Shown: one piece after another, positions 1 to 5,650 of the stretch | Position numbering within the stretch: the stretch's first letter is position 1 | Layout: each line of letters opens with the position of its first letter | Assembly: GCA_002323995.1 (NCBI GenBank) | Contig: DCQY01000139.1 | Coordinates: 16,783-25,127, forward strand | Direction of reading: 5' to 3' | From: Akkermansiaceae bacterium UBA1506 | Lineage (GTDB): Bacteria; Verrucomicrobiota; Verrucomicrobiia; Verrucomicrobiales; DEV007 | Length of the DNA: 8,345 bases | Notes under the pieces: generated by a model | Told to the model about the DNA's origin: nothing | Seen by the model: only the letters and a program-made list of their open reading frames with translations | The model's database searches: none | Made by a program: the position numbers and the translations under genes

Positions 1-1
1 T

Positions 2-61
2 GACGAGCATGACGAGCATGACGGCGATGAGGTTCCTTCCGGAGACGAGGAGGATAAGTAA
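2..61 (+). CDS. C-terminal end of an unidentified protein (partial, cut by window edge)
   Basis: The frame starting at base 2 reads through 19 sense codons to a TAA at 59-61. The residues are almost all Asp, Glu, His and Gly (DEHDEHDGDEVPSGDEEDK), an acidic, probably disordered tail. Its first part is a degenerate 9-base tandem repeat: bases 2-10 and 11-19 are identical, and 20-28 is a diverged third copy. The strand and position fit a gene upstream of the HAD phosphatase, 60 bp away. The protein cannot be identified from its tail. A non-coding explanation is possible because only 20 codons are visible. Confidence 0.5.
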   Translation, partial: DEHDEHDGDEVPSGDEEDK

Positions 62-121
62 GATTCCTAATTCCCGCGATCGTCAAAAAACATTCAGACA
101 ATCGCAATCCTTAAATATCTA

Positions 122-844
122 GTGATTCGAGCTGACAAGCTGCTACTTTTCGATATCGATGGCACCTTGGTTGACACTGAGGGGGCAGGGTTAGTTGCTT
201 TAGAGGCAGGCTTCTTTAACGCCTTTCCCTTCTGTCGGGAAAAAGCTTTTCCGTCTCTTGATCTTGGTGGGGCTACCGACAGCAGTGTGGTGGCTTTTCT
301 CTTCGATCACTTTGCAATTGAGAATCATGGTGGTCATCGCGACCTGTTTTTTGATGAGTATCTTCTCGCGCTCGATTGTTGCATGAGAGAGTTTCGCGAT
401 CGTGGCAAAGGTAGAGTCCTCTCCGGTGTGCCCGAATTACTCGGGCGACTCGAGAAGTGTGAAGATTACCTCCTTGGAATCTTGACGGGGAACGTGGAAG
501 CGGGAGCGCGCTTGAAATTGAAGCATTTTGACATTGACCATTACTTCGGCTTCGGGGCTTTCGGGACAGATCATGAAACTCGGAATGGCCTTGGCCCAAT
601 TGCAATTGAGCGGGCGGAGGTCGCAGTCGGAAAAGGCTTTGATCCAAGCAAGACGATTATTATCGGAGACACTCTCAAAGACATCGCCTGCGCTCGAGCT
701 TTTGACGCTCGCGTGATTGCCGTGGCGACGGGCGGTGCCAGTGAGGAAATGCTGGAATCAGGTAGCCCGGATATCTTGTTGCCCAATTTCGCTGATACAG
801 CAGCTACGATCGAGGCGATTGACTCCCTCTTTACCAGTGACTGA
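122..844 (+). CDS. HAD-superfamily hydrolase, phosphoglycolate phosphatase-like
   Basis: This is a cytosolic Mg2+-dependent phosphatase of the haloacid dehalogenase superfamily, 240 aa, the usual size for the Gph/PGP group. Motif I is FDIDGTLVDT with nucleophile Asp11 and general acid Asp13. The helical C1-type cap lies at about residues 20-95. Motif II is the Thr of ILTGN (Thr122). Motif IV is IIIGDTLKDIACA with Asp183 and Asp187 for metal binding. The motif III position, usually Lys in a KP pair, seems to be Arg154 in HETRNGLGPIA, a variant I recognise from a bacterial PGP-like subgroup. The substrate cannot be told from sequence; small sugar phosphates or 2-phosphoglycolate are family possibilities. 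The start is GTG, the first start codon after the in-frame stop at 68-70, with no clear ribosome binding site. It is probably first in a run with the two small membrane-protein genes. Confidence 0.88.
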   Translation: MIRADKLLLFDIDGTLVDTEGAGLVALEAGFFNAFPFCREKAFPSLDLGGATDSSVVAFLFDHFAIENHGGHRDLFFDEYLLALDCCMREFRDRGKGRVLSGVPELLGRLEKCEDYLLGILTGNVEAGARLKLKHFDIDHYFGFGAFGTDHETRNGLGPIAIERAEVAVGKGFDPSKTIIIGDTLKDIACARAFDARVIAVATGGASEEMLESGSPDILLPNFADTAATIEAIDSLFTSD

Positions 845-884
845 TGAGGGATGACTCTTTACACATCGCGCAATTTGTGTTGGG

Positions 885-1274
885 GTGCTCAATCCTAAAA
901 CCGCTCCATACTTTTTAATTCGCCTAATGAAAAATACAGTTCTTGCTTTGCTTTCAGTGATCGTCCTGCTTGGGATCCTCAACTTGCTCTCTAACTTCGG
1001 AATCTTTGGTTCCAGTGTTGGTGCCGTAGAAAACTATGACTACCAAACACTTAGCTCTCAGCAGATGGACTCCCTTGGATTTCGTGCGATCGCAGAGGAG
1101 GAGGGCTTAGAAATCGCCGACGATGGTGAGATCAACTTTCCGAAAGAAATGGTGAACAAAATTGCCAAGTTCAACATGCTCTCGAGGACGATTATGGAAG
1201 TTGAGAAAGACGGTGGTTGGGAATTCGTGGCGGTAACAGCTGACAATTATTACATTTTCCGCAGAGCGAAGTGA
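885..1274 (+). CDS. Small single-pass membrane protein, possibly with a DUF4177-like domain
   Basis: The function is unknown. The reading frame opens at GTG 885 (129 aa), but ATG at 927 is the more natural start and gives 115 aa beginning MKNTVLALLS. Numbering from the GTG, one hydrophobic segment at about residues 16-40 is a signal anchor or uncleaved signal peptide. It is followed by a charged domain of about 85 residues, probably outside the cytoplasm. That domain begins around ENYDYQTL and ends GGWEFVAVTADNYYIFRR. A beta-strand start followed by a late GWE-(hydrophobic)-V...FRR end resembles the small DUF4177 domain (tyrosine-rich first strand, GWELV, final FKR). The resemblance is by eye only. 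No enzyme motifs are visible. It lies 40-82 bp after the phosphatase and 23 bp before the four-helix membrane protein. Confidence 0.7.
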   Translation: MLNPKTAPYFLIRLMKNTVLALLSVIVLLGILNLLSNFGIFGSSVGAVENYDYQTLSSQQMDSLGFRAIAEEEGLEIADDGEINFPKEMVNKIAKFNMLSRTIMEVEKDGGWEFVAVTADNYYIFRRAK

Positions 1275-1297
1275 TTCATTCCCAATTCACTTAGAAG

Positions 1298-1696
1298 ATG
1301 GAAAAAAACCAATTCCCTGAACTGGTCAGGTGGTTCTTGTGGTTGGCCCTGATAACAGGTGTGGGCGCTTACTTTTTAATTCTTCAATTCATCACGATAC
1401 CACCCGAGAGCGAGGCCGCTGCTGATTTAAAAAATCCGTTCTATGTGGCTGGCTTGATTGCCGCGATTGCCAGCTTAGCGGTGAAACACTTCATACGGGC
1501 GCGTTCGAATAAAGAAGGAAAGCTAGTGTCATTCGTGCAGGGAGCGTTCATATTCTCACTCTCACTGGCCGAAGTGGCCGCAATTTTAGGATTGGTGCTG
1601 GGGCTTCTAGGAGGAGCTATTTCGGACTGTGTGCCCCTATTTGCCGTTTCTCTGGTGAATTTCCTGATGATCAATCCAAGGTCATTCTTCGTGTGA
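1298..1696 (+). CDS. Four-helix integral membrane protein of unknown function
   Basis: This 132-aa protein is mostly hydrophobic, with predicted membrane helices at about residues 11-32, 47-66, 79-105 and 109-127. A short basic loop (RARSNKEGK, 68-76) separates helices 2 and 3, suggesting by the positive-inside rule that this loop is cytoplasmic. Helix 3 contains SLSLAEVAAILGLVL with a buried Glu92, and the protein ends close to an NPR motif (126-128). Small bacterial membrane proteins with an ALAE..ailGlvl helix and a terminal PR are widespread and uncharacterised, and this looks like one of them. The ATG is preceded by TTAGAAG, too close to serve as a good ribosome binding site. The 23-bp gap to the preceding gene suggests cotranscription. 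The stop lies 5 bp from the stop of the convergent crcB. Confidence 0.75.
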   Translation: MEKNQFPELVRWFLWLALITGVGAYFLILQFITIPPESEAAADLKNPFYVAGLIAAIASLAVKHFIRARSNKEGKLVSFVQGAFIFSLSLAEVAAILGLVLGLLGGAISDCVPLFAVSLVNFLMINPRSFFV

Positions 1697-1701
1697 GAGA
1701 G

Positions 1702-2079
1702 CTAGCGAGCCAGAATGAATCCTAACCAGACGGCGACCAATCCAAGGATGGCGTTGGCTCCGACATTACCAAGCGCGAGGGCTATCTGGCCTGTTCGAAA
1801 TAGTTCCAACGTATTCCAGCCAAAAGTTGCGAATGTGGTAAAGCTGCCGAGAAATCCCGTGAAGATGGCCAGTTGAAGAGTGTCGGAGAACCAGGCTCTG
1901 CCCTCAAACAGGGAAAATAGCCAGCCAAAGAGGAAGCAACCGATGACGTTGACGAGGAGGATGCCCCACGGAAACTGATGGTGAGGTGTCCACTTTGAAT
2001 CGACTAGAAAGTGTAATCCCCAGCGCGAGATAGCACCGAGCCCCCCGCCAACCATAAGAGCTATAAGTGGTTTCAGCAT
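1702..2079 (-). CDS. crcB: CrcB/FluC fluoride ion channel
   Basis: Fluc proteins are small dual-topology dimeric membrane channels that export fluoride and keep cytoplasmic levels below those that inhibit enolase and pyrophosphatase. This 125-aa protein has the family length and four membrane helices. The hallmarks are in order: GGGLGAISRW with Arg19 near the N-terminus, GILLVNVIGCFLFG with the conserved Asn44, and GFLGSFTTFATF (75-86), which supplies the pore phenylalanines (Phe80, Phe83) and the central sodium-site backbone. The usual TTFSTF is here TTFATF, with Ala84 replacing Ser. It follows the M29 aminopeptidase gene by 10 bp and has a weak TTAGG five bases before the ATG, so it is probably translated from the same message. 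No fluoride riboswitch is visible upstream of the pair. Confidence 0.93.
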   Translation of the reverse strand: MLKPLIALMVGGGLGAISRWGLHFLVDSKWTPHHQFPWGILLVNVIGCFLFGWLFSLFEGRAWFSDTLQLAIFTGFLGSFTTFATFGWNTLELFRTGQIALALGNVGANAILGLVAVWLGFILAR

Positions 2080-2089
2080 CAGTGCCTAA

Positions 2090-3187
2090 TCAATAGTTTA
2101 GTGACTGCAGAGACTTTGGGATGAACTGACCATTCTTGCGGATCAGTTTGCCATCGAAATAGATCTTACCTCCTCCGTAGTCCGGACGCTGAATGTTGAC
2201 GAGGTCCCAGTGGACGGAACTGCGGTTCCCGTTGTCAGCCACTTCATAGGCCTGGCCGGGAGTGAAGTGGAAGCTGCCGGCGATTTTTTCATCAAAAAGA
2301 ATGTCGCGCATCGGCTCCTTAATCTTGGGATTAAACCCGATGGCAAACTCACCGATGTAACGGGCACCAGGATCGGTATCGAAAATCTTGTTGATCGCTT
2401 TTGTGTTATTGGCGGTTGCTTTAACAATCTTCCCTTCCTTGAACTCAAGTTTGACGTTGTCGAACGCGATACCCTGATAAATCGAAGGAGCATTGTAACT
2501 GATGAAGCCCTCTACCGACTTCCTCACCGGAGCTGTAAAACATTCCCCATCAGGAATATTGTGAGTGCCTCCACACGCGTTCCCGGGGAGTCCGGCGATA
2601 CTGAAGCGAAGGTCCGTGCCAGGCCCCTTTATGTGAACCTCATTAGTATCGGTCATCAGTCTGGCGAGAGCATTCATGCCACGCTTGAGCTTGGAATACT
2701 CGAGTAGACAAACCTCAAAGTAGAAATTTTCGAATGCCTCAGTCGACATGCCAGCGCTTTGGGCCATGGAAGGATTAGGCCAGCGGAGAACGCACCATCT
2801 TGTCTTGTTGACGCGTTCATTTAGGACCGGCCGCATCTTTGAAGACAACATCTGCATTTTTTTCGCGGCTACATCAGACAGTTCATTGACGTTGTTGCTG
2901 CCGCGGATCGCGATGTAGCAATCCATCGATTTCATCTGTTGCATCGCCGTTCTAGCAATCGAGGCATACTGATCTTCAGTGGCCCCACGCGCCATTTCTC
3001 GGCTGATCTTGGCGTTGTGAATATTGATGAAAGGGGTAGCTCGGACGGCACGAACCTCGCGAATTAAAGCAATACCCACTTCTTCAGGAACATCAAACAA
3101 CTCGATAAGCACATTCTCACCGCGCTTCGTGGCGGTGGAATAGCGGACTAGCTGACGGGCCAATTGGTCGATGCGCGTATCATACAT
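2090..3187 (-). CDS. M29-family metallo-aminopeptidase
   Basis: This is an aminopeptidase of MEROPS family M29 (AmpS/aminopeptidase T type), a cytosolic dimetal enzyme that removes N-terminal residues from peptides. At 365 aa it is slightly shorter than the roughly 400-aa norm. The metal-site motifs occur in order: NIPDGECFTAP with Glu215; GEFAIGFNP with Glu280; DEKIAGSFHF with Glu300 and His307; catalytic-type Tyr314 seven residues on; and SSVHWDLV with His326 and Asp328. His307 to His326 is 19 residues, as in other members. The N-terminal half (1-200) is the less conserved domain with no signal peptide. The ATG at 3187 has no clear ribosome binding site. It heads a leftward pair with crcB, and its promoter must lie in the 114-bp gap shared with the divergent fusion gene. 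Confidence 0.9.
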   Translation of the reverse strand: MYDTRIDQLARQLVRYSTATKRGENVLIELFDVPEEVGIALIREVRAVRATPFINIHNAKISREMARGATEDQYASIARTAMQQMKSMDCYIAIRGSNNVNELSDVAAKKMQMLSSKMRPVLNERVNKTRWCVLRWPNPSMAQSAGMSTEAFENFYFEVCLLEYSKLKRGMNALARLMTDTNEVHIKGPGTDLRFSIAGLPGNACGGTHNIPDGECFTAPVRKSVEGFISYNAPSIYQGIAFDNVKLEFKEGKIVKATANNTKAINKIFDTDPGARYIGEFAIGFNPKIKEPMRDILFDEKIAGSFHFTPGQAYEVADNGNRSSVHWDLVNIQRPDYGGGKIYFDGKLIRKNGQFIPKSLQSLNY

Positions 3188-3301
3188 GTCATTAGTGTCC
3201 GTGGAAAAGGGCGTACTGAAAAGCGGAAATTACAGCGTAGACTCAGGAATCGGGGGCAGAATTTTTACGACGGGAAAGAATTTTTGCGATAACTTCTAAA
3301 A
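3188..3301. promoter_or_regulatory. Divergent promoter region for the M29/crcB pair and the RfaE2-PurN gene
   Basis: This 114-bp gap is the only non-coding space upstream of two divergent genes, so it should carry both promoters. For the leftward pair, ATTACA at 3229-3234 reads TGTAAT on the minus strand, a five-of-six match to a -10 box with about 40 bp to the ATG, but no matching -35 is seen. For the rightward gene, GATAAC at 3288-3293 is a four-of-six -10 candidate with a very poor -35, and it would leave almost no leader. A direct repeat sits on the rightward side. The promoter role follows from gene layout; the exact boxes are guesses. Confidence 0.4.
3258..3289. repeat. 13-bp direct repeat with 19-bp period
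   Basis: AGAATTTTTACGA at 3258-3270 recurs as AGAATTTTTGCGA at 3277-3289, with one mismatch and a start-to-start distance of 19 bp. The second copy ends 12 bp before the ATG of the RfaE2-PurN fusion gene. Two same-facing copies about two helical turns apart just before a start codon could be an operator. The AT-rich core also makes a chance repeat fairly easy. Confidence 0.5.
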
Positions 3302-4372
3302 ATGCCTGAAAGATTCGTATCATCGCTCAATGAAGTCGCGTCTCTTCGTGAAAGACTCGAAGCAGAGGGGAAGAAACTCGTATTGACGAACGGGGCTTTT
3401 GACGTGCTTCACGTGGGCCACTTGCGTTACCTTCGAGAAGCAGCTGCTTTGGGGGAGGTACTTTTCGTCGCAATCAACGGGGATAAATCGGTTAGAGAGC
3501 TCAAGGGGCCGGGTCGTCCGGTCAACTGCGTTGAAGATCGGGCCGAAATGCTTTGCGCTCTGGAATTTGTGGATGGGGTGGTTGTTTTTGAAGAACGCCG
3601 CGCTTCAAGCGTGATTGAGGCAATCCGACCGCACGTTTATTCCAAGGGAGGCGATTACACGGCAGATTCTCTGATCGACGAGGAAAAGGCAGTGCTAGAC
3701 CGCCTCGGAATTGAAATTAAGATTCTTTCTCTGGTAGCTGGAAAATCGACCAGCGAAACTTTGAAATGCCTCTCGAAAGTGGAGGACTCCACCAAGAAGG
3801 TGGCTATTTTCGGGTCGGGAAAAGGGTCCAATGCTGCGGCAATTATGGAAGCTGCTAGCAGGGGAAAGCTGGGGGGGGAAGTCGCTTTGGTGATGTCCGA
3901 TGTTCCGAGTTCTGGAATCCTTTCGGAAGCGGACCGCTATGGTGTCCCTCGAATCGTTATTGATCCGGGGACAACGAGAGTTGGTCACCTGACCGACGCT
4001 TCGTTGAAAGAAATCCGAGACCGGCTTCAAGCGGCTTCGATTGATTTGATTGTCTTAGCCGGATTTATGAGGATTCTACGAGATCCCTTGTTGGGTGCTT
4101 TTGGCGGACGTATTCTCAATATCCATCCTTCGTTGTTACCGAAATACTCCGGGCTTCGTGCGATCGAGAGAGCGATTGAAGCTGGAGACCACGCCTCCGG
4201 ATATACCATCCACCTCGTTGACGGTGGCGTTGATAGTGGAGAGATCCTAAAACAGGAGGAAGTTCCGATCCTTTCTGGAGATTCACCTGAGCATCTTCAG
4301 CAACGGATCCAAGCGGTTGAACACGTGGCTTACCCTGAGGTGATAGCAGAGCAGTTAGCGAAGTTGGCATGA
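3302..4372 (+). CDS. purN: Fusion of RfaE2-like nucleotidyltransferase and phosphoribosylglycinamide formyltransferase (PurN)
   Basis: This is one continuous 356-aa frame with two complete domains. Residues 1-158 match the RfaE2/HldE-C adenylyltransferases that activate heptose 1-phosphate for LPS. The matching motifs are LTNGAFDVLHVGHLRYL with His37 and His40 of the HxGH motif, NGDKSVRELKGPGRPV, KGGDYT (115-120) and the terminal GKSTSET. Residues 166-356 match PurN, which transfers formyl from 10-formyl-THF to GAR in purine synthesis. The matching motifs are the phosphate loop FGSGKGSN (170-177), the folate-binding VLAGFMRIL, and NIHPSLLPKY with Asn273 and His275. Catalytic Asp311 lies 38 residues after Asn273, as in the E. 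coli enzyme. A short linker (about 159-165) joins the two. No kinase domain (RfaE1) is attached. The loop after KY is SGLRAI where E. coli has PGLHTH. The ATG has no clear ribosome binding site. A sequencing join is unlikely because both domains are intact and in frame. The substrate of the first domain is inferred from family only. Confidence 0.88.
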   Translation: MPERFVSSLNEVASLRERLEAEGKKLVLTNGAFDVLHVGHLRYLREAAALGEVLFVAINGDKSVRELKGPGRPVNCVEDRAEMLCALEFVDGVVVFEERRASSVIEAIRPHVYSKGGDYTADSLIDEEKAVLDRLGIEIKILSLVAGKSTSETLKCLSKVEDSTKKVAIFGSGKGSNAAAIMEAASRGKLGGEVALVMSDVPSSGILSEADRYGVPRIVIDPGTTRVGHLTDASLKEIRDRLQAASIDLIVLAGFMRILRDPLLGAFGGRILNIHPSLLPKYSGLRAIERAIEAGDHASGYTIHLVDGGVDSGEILKQEEVPILSGDSPEHLQQRIQAVEHVAYPEVIAEQLAKLA

Positions 4373-4514
4373 AGCTGTCCCGGTAGGGTAAACTTTCGTT
4401 TTCTAAATCAGGCTTAGACCTATTCCTTCGCGCTACGTCTAAGATAGGAAACTTCGGTGCGAGATTTCTCCTTGGAGATTCGGTGGTGCTGATCTATCAA
4501 CATTTTCATTTCAG

Positions 4515-4540
4515 GAAGAGGCGTAGAGGGTTACGCCTTC
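4515..4540 (-). terminator. Hairpin after the M42 gene, possible terminator
   Basis: AGGCGTA at 4519-4525 pairs perfectly with TACGCCT at 4532-4538 across a six-base loop, and GAA/TTC can extend the stem past a two-base bulge. It begins 21 bp beyond the stop codon of the leftward M42 peptidase gene. No run of T follows on either strand, so it is not a textbook intrinsic terminator. It could still stop transcription or protect the 3' end of the gyrA-M42 message. The rest of the 187-bp gap (4373-4559) shows no gene. Confidence 0.4.
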
Positions 4541-4559
4541 ATTCCGGAAACGAGATGAT

Positions 4560-5630
4560 TTAGATTTCAACCTTGAACGATTCGTCAGCTCCAACAGAGT
4601 TGACGAACGCTGTCATTAAATCGACGACATGCGCCACATCGTCAAAGTCAGCCATCTCTACGATTGAATGCATGTAGCGAAGCGGGAGAGAAATCAATGC
4701 ACTCGGTATGCCGCCGCGCTGATGATAGATTGAGTCGGTATCAGTGCCCGTAAAACGAGAAGAAGCCTCATGCTGAAGCGGAATGTTATTTGCTTTTGCC
4801 AGCTCCATAATACGCTCCACCATTAAAGGGTGATTGGCGGTGCCGTGCGTTACAGAGGGGCCACCACCGAGAGTGACTTTGCCATGCTGAGTGTGTTTGA
4901 TGTCAGGACTGTCAGTGGCATGGGTAACATCGATGACGAGGCAAAAATCAGGCTTGAGCGCGTAGGACGCCATCGTGGCGCCATAGCCACCTATCTCTTC
5001 CTGAACGGCGTTGAGGGCGAAACAGGTAGCATTCGGCTTTGCCTCTGCAAGGTGTCGCATGACTTCAGAAATGATGAAACCACCGATGCGATTGTCGAGG
5101 GCCCGACCAACGATTCCATTCTTTCCAAATGGGACGGCACTGTCGGCATAAACGGCTGGATGACCGACTCGGATCCCCATTTCTTCGACCTCCTCAGCGC
5201 TTTTGGCACCGATGTCGACATAGAGTTCGTGGACTTCCGGAGCTTTCTCACCGTCTTTGCGATCCCGTATGTGAATGGCTGTATTTCCAATAATGCCCAG
5301 CACCTCACCCTTTTCCCCGAAGAGATTCAGGCGGCGTCCCCGGGCCGTGGCCCAGTCTGACCCACCGATTCGGTCGACTCTCAGGTAGCCGTCATCGCTA
5401 ATGTATTTGACTATGAAGCCAATTTCATCGGCGTGCGCTTCGATCATCACCGTGGGAGCGCCCTCCGCTCCGTTGATCGTGGCCCAGGCATTGCCGTAGG
5501 CATCGCTGTCGACAGAGTCGGCAAACTCGCGACAGCGATTCGCCCAGACTCGCTGGCCCTTCACCTCAAAACCGGTTGGGCTCGGGGTGTTGAGCAATTC
5601 GTAAAGGAACTCTTCAGCTCTCTTGTCCAT
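4560..5630 (-). CDS. M42-family metallo-aminopeptidase (glutamyl aminopeptidase/TET-like)
   Basis: This is a cytosolic dinuclear metallo-aminopeptidase of family M42 (FrvX, YsdC, PepA-type glutamyl aminopeptidases, TET peptidases), which trims peptides and often forms dodecamers. At 356 aa it has the family length. Metal ligands are visible in order: EAHADEIG with His66 and catalytic Asp68; RALDNRIGG with bridging Asp179; VQEEIGGYGA with the general base and ligand Glu211/Glu212; VIDVTHATDSPD with Asp234; and RYMHSIVE with His321. GTDTDSIY before the last motif is the usual substrate-side loop. Residues about 70-165 form the inserted dimerisation or lid domain. The older annotation as endoglucanase for this family is not supported by these motifs. 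The gene begins 20 bp after the gyrA stop on the same strand, so it is probably cotranscribed. No Shine-Dalgarno is seen before the ATG. Confidence 0.92.
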   Translation of the reverse strand: MDKRAEEFLYELLNTPSPTGFEVKGQRVWANRCREFADSVDSDAYGNAWATINGAEGAPTVMIEAHADEIGFIVKYISDDGYLRVDRIGGSDWATARGRRLNLFGEKGEVLGIIGNTAIHIRDRKDGEKAPEVHELYVDIGAKSAEEVEEMGIRVGHPAVYADSAVPFGKNGIVGRALDNRIGGFIISEVMRHLAEAKPNATCFALNAVQEEIGGYGATMASYALKPDFCLVIDVTHATDSPDIKHTQHGKVTLGGGPSVTHGTANHPLMVERIMELAKANNIPLQHEASSRFTGTDTDSIYHQRGGIPSALISLPLRYMHSIVEMADFDDVAHVVDLMTAFVNSVGADESFKVEI

Positions 5631-5650
5631 AACAATTCTGGATCGTGGGT

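Noticed and set aside
273..647. Open frame of 124 codons on the minus strand inside the HAD phosphatase
   Set aside because: The plus-strand frame has all HAD motifs; the minus-strand product is compositionally odd and has no family features.
76..1095. Several CGATCG-containing sites (for example near 77, 395, 807 and 1088) that recall the cyanobacterial HIP1 repeat
   Set aside because: Only one or two extend to the full GCGATCGC octamer, the count is modest, and the gene content does not suggest a cyanobacterium.
1298..1696. ATP synthase or V-type c-subunit
   Set aside because: Only one helix resembles a c-subunit; the other helices, the basic loop and the lack of ATP synthase neighbours do not fit.
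3188..3301. Possible fluoride riboswitch for the M29-crcB pair
   Set aside because: The conserved GGNGATGG core and pairing partners of the fluoride motif are not present on the minus strand here.
4330..4391. Inverted repeat TTACCCT (4330-4336) and AGGGTAA (4385-4391) around the fusion gene stop
   Set aside because: Seven bases with a 48-base loop is near chance and has no T-tract; not called as a terminator.
4560..5630. Endoglucanase (cellulase) annotation for the M42 gene
   Set aside because: All five metal-ligand motifs of M42 aminopeptidases are present; the endoglucanase label in this family is a historic misannotation.
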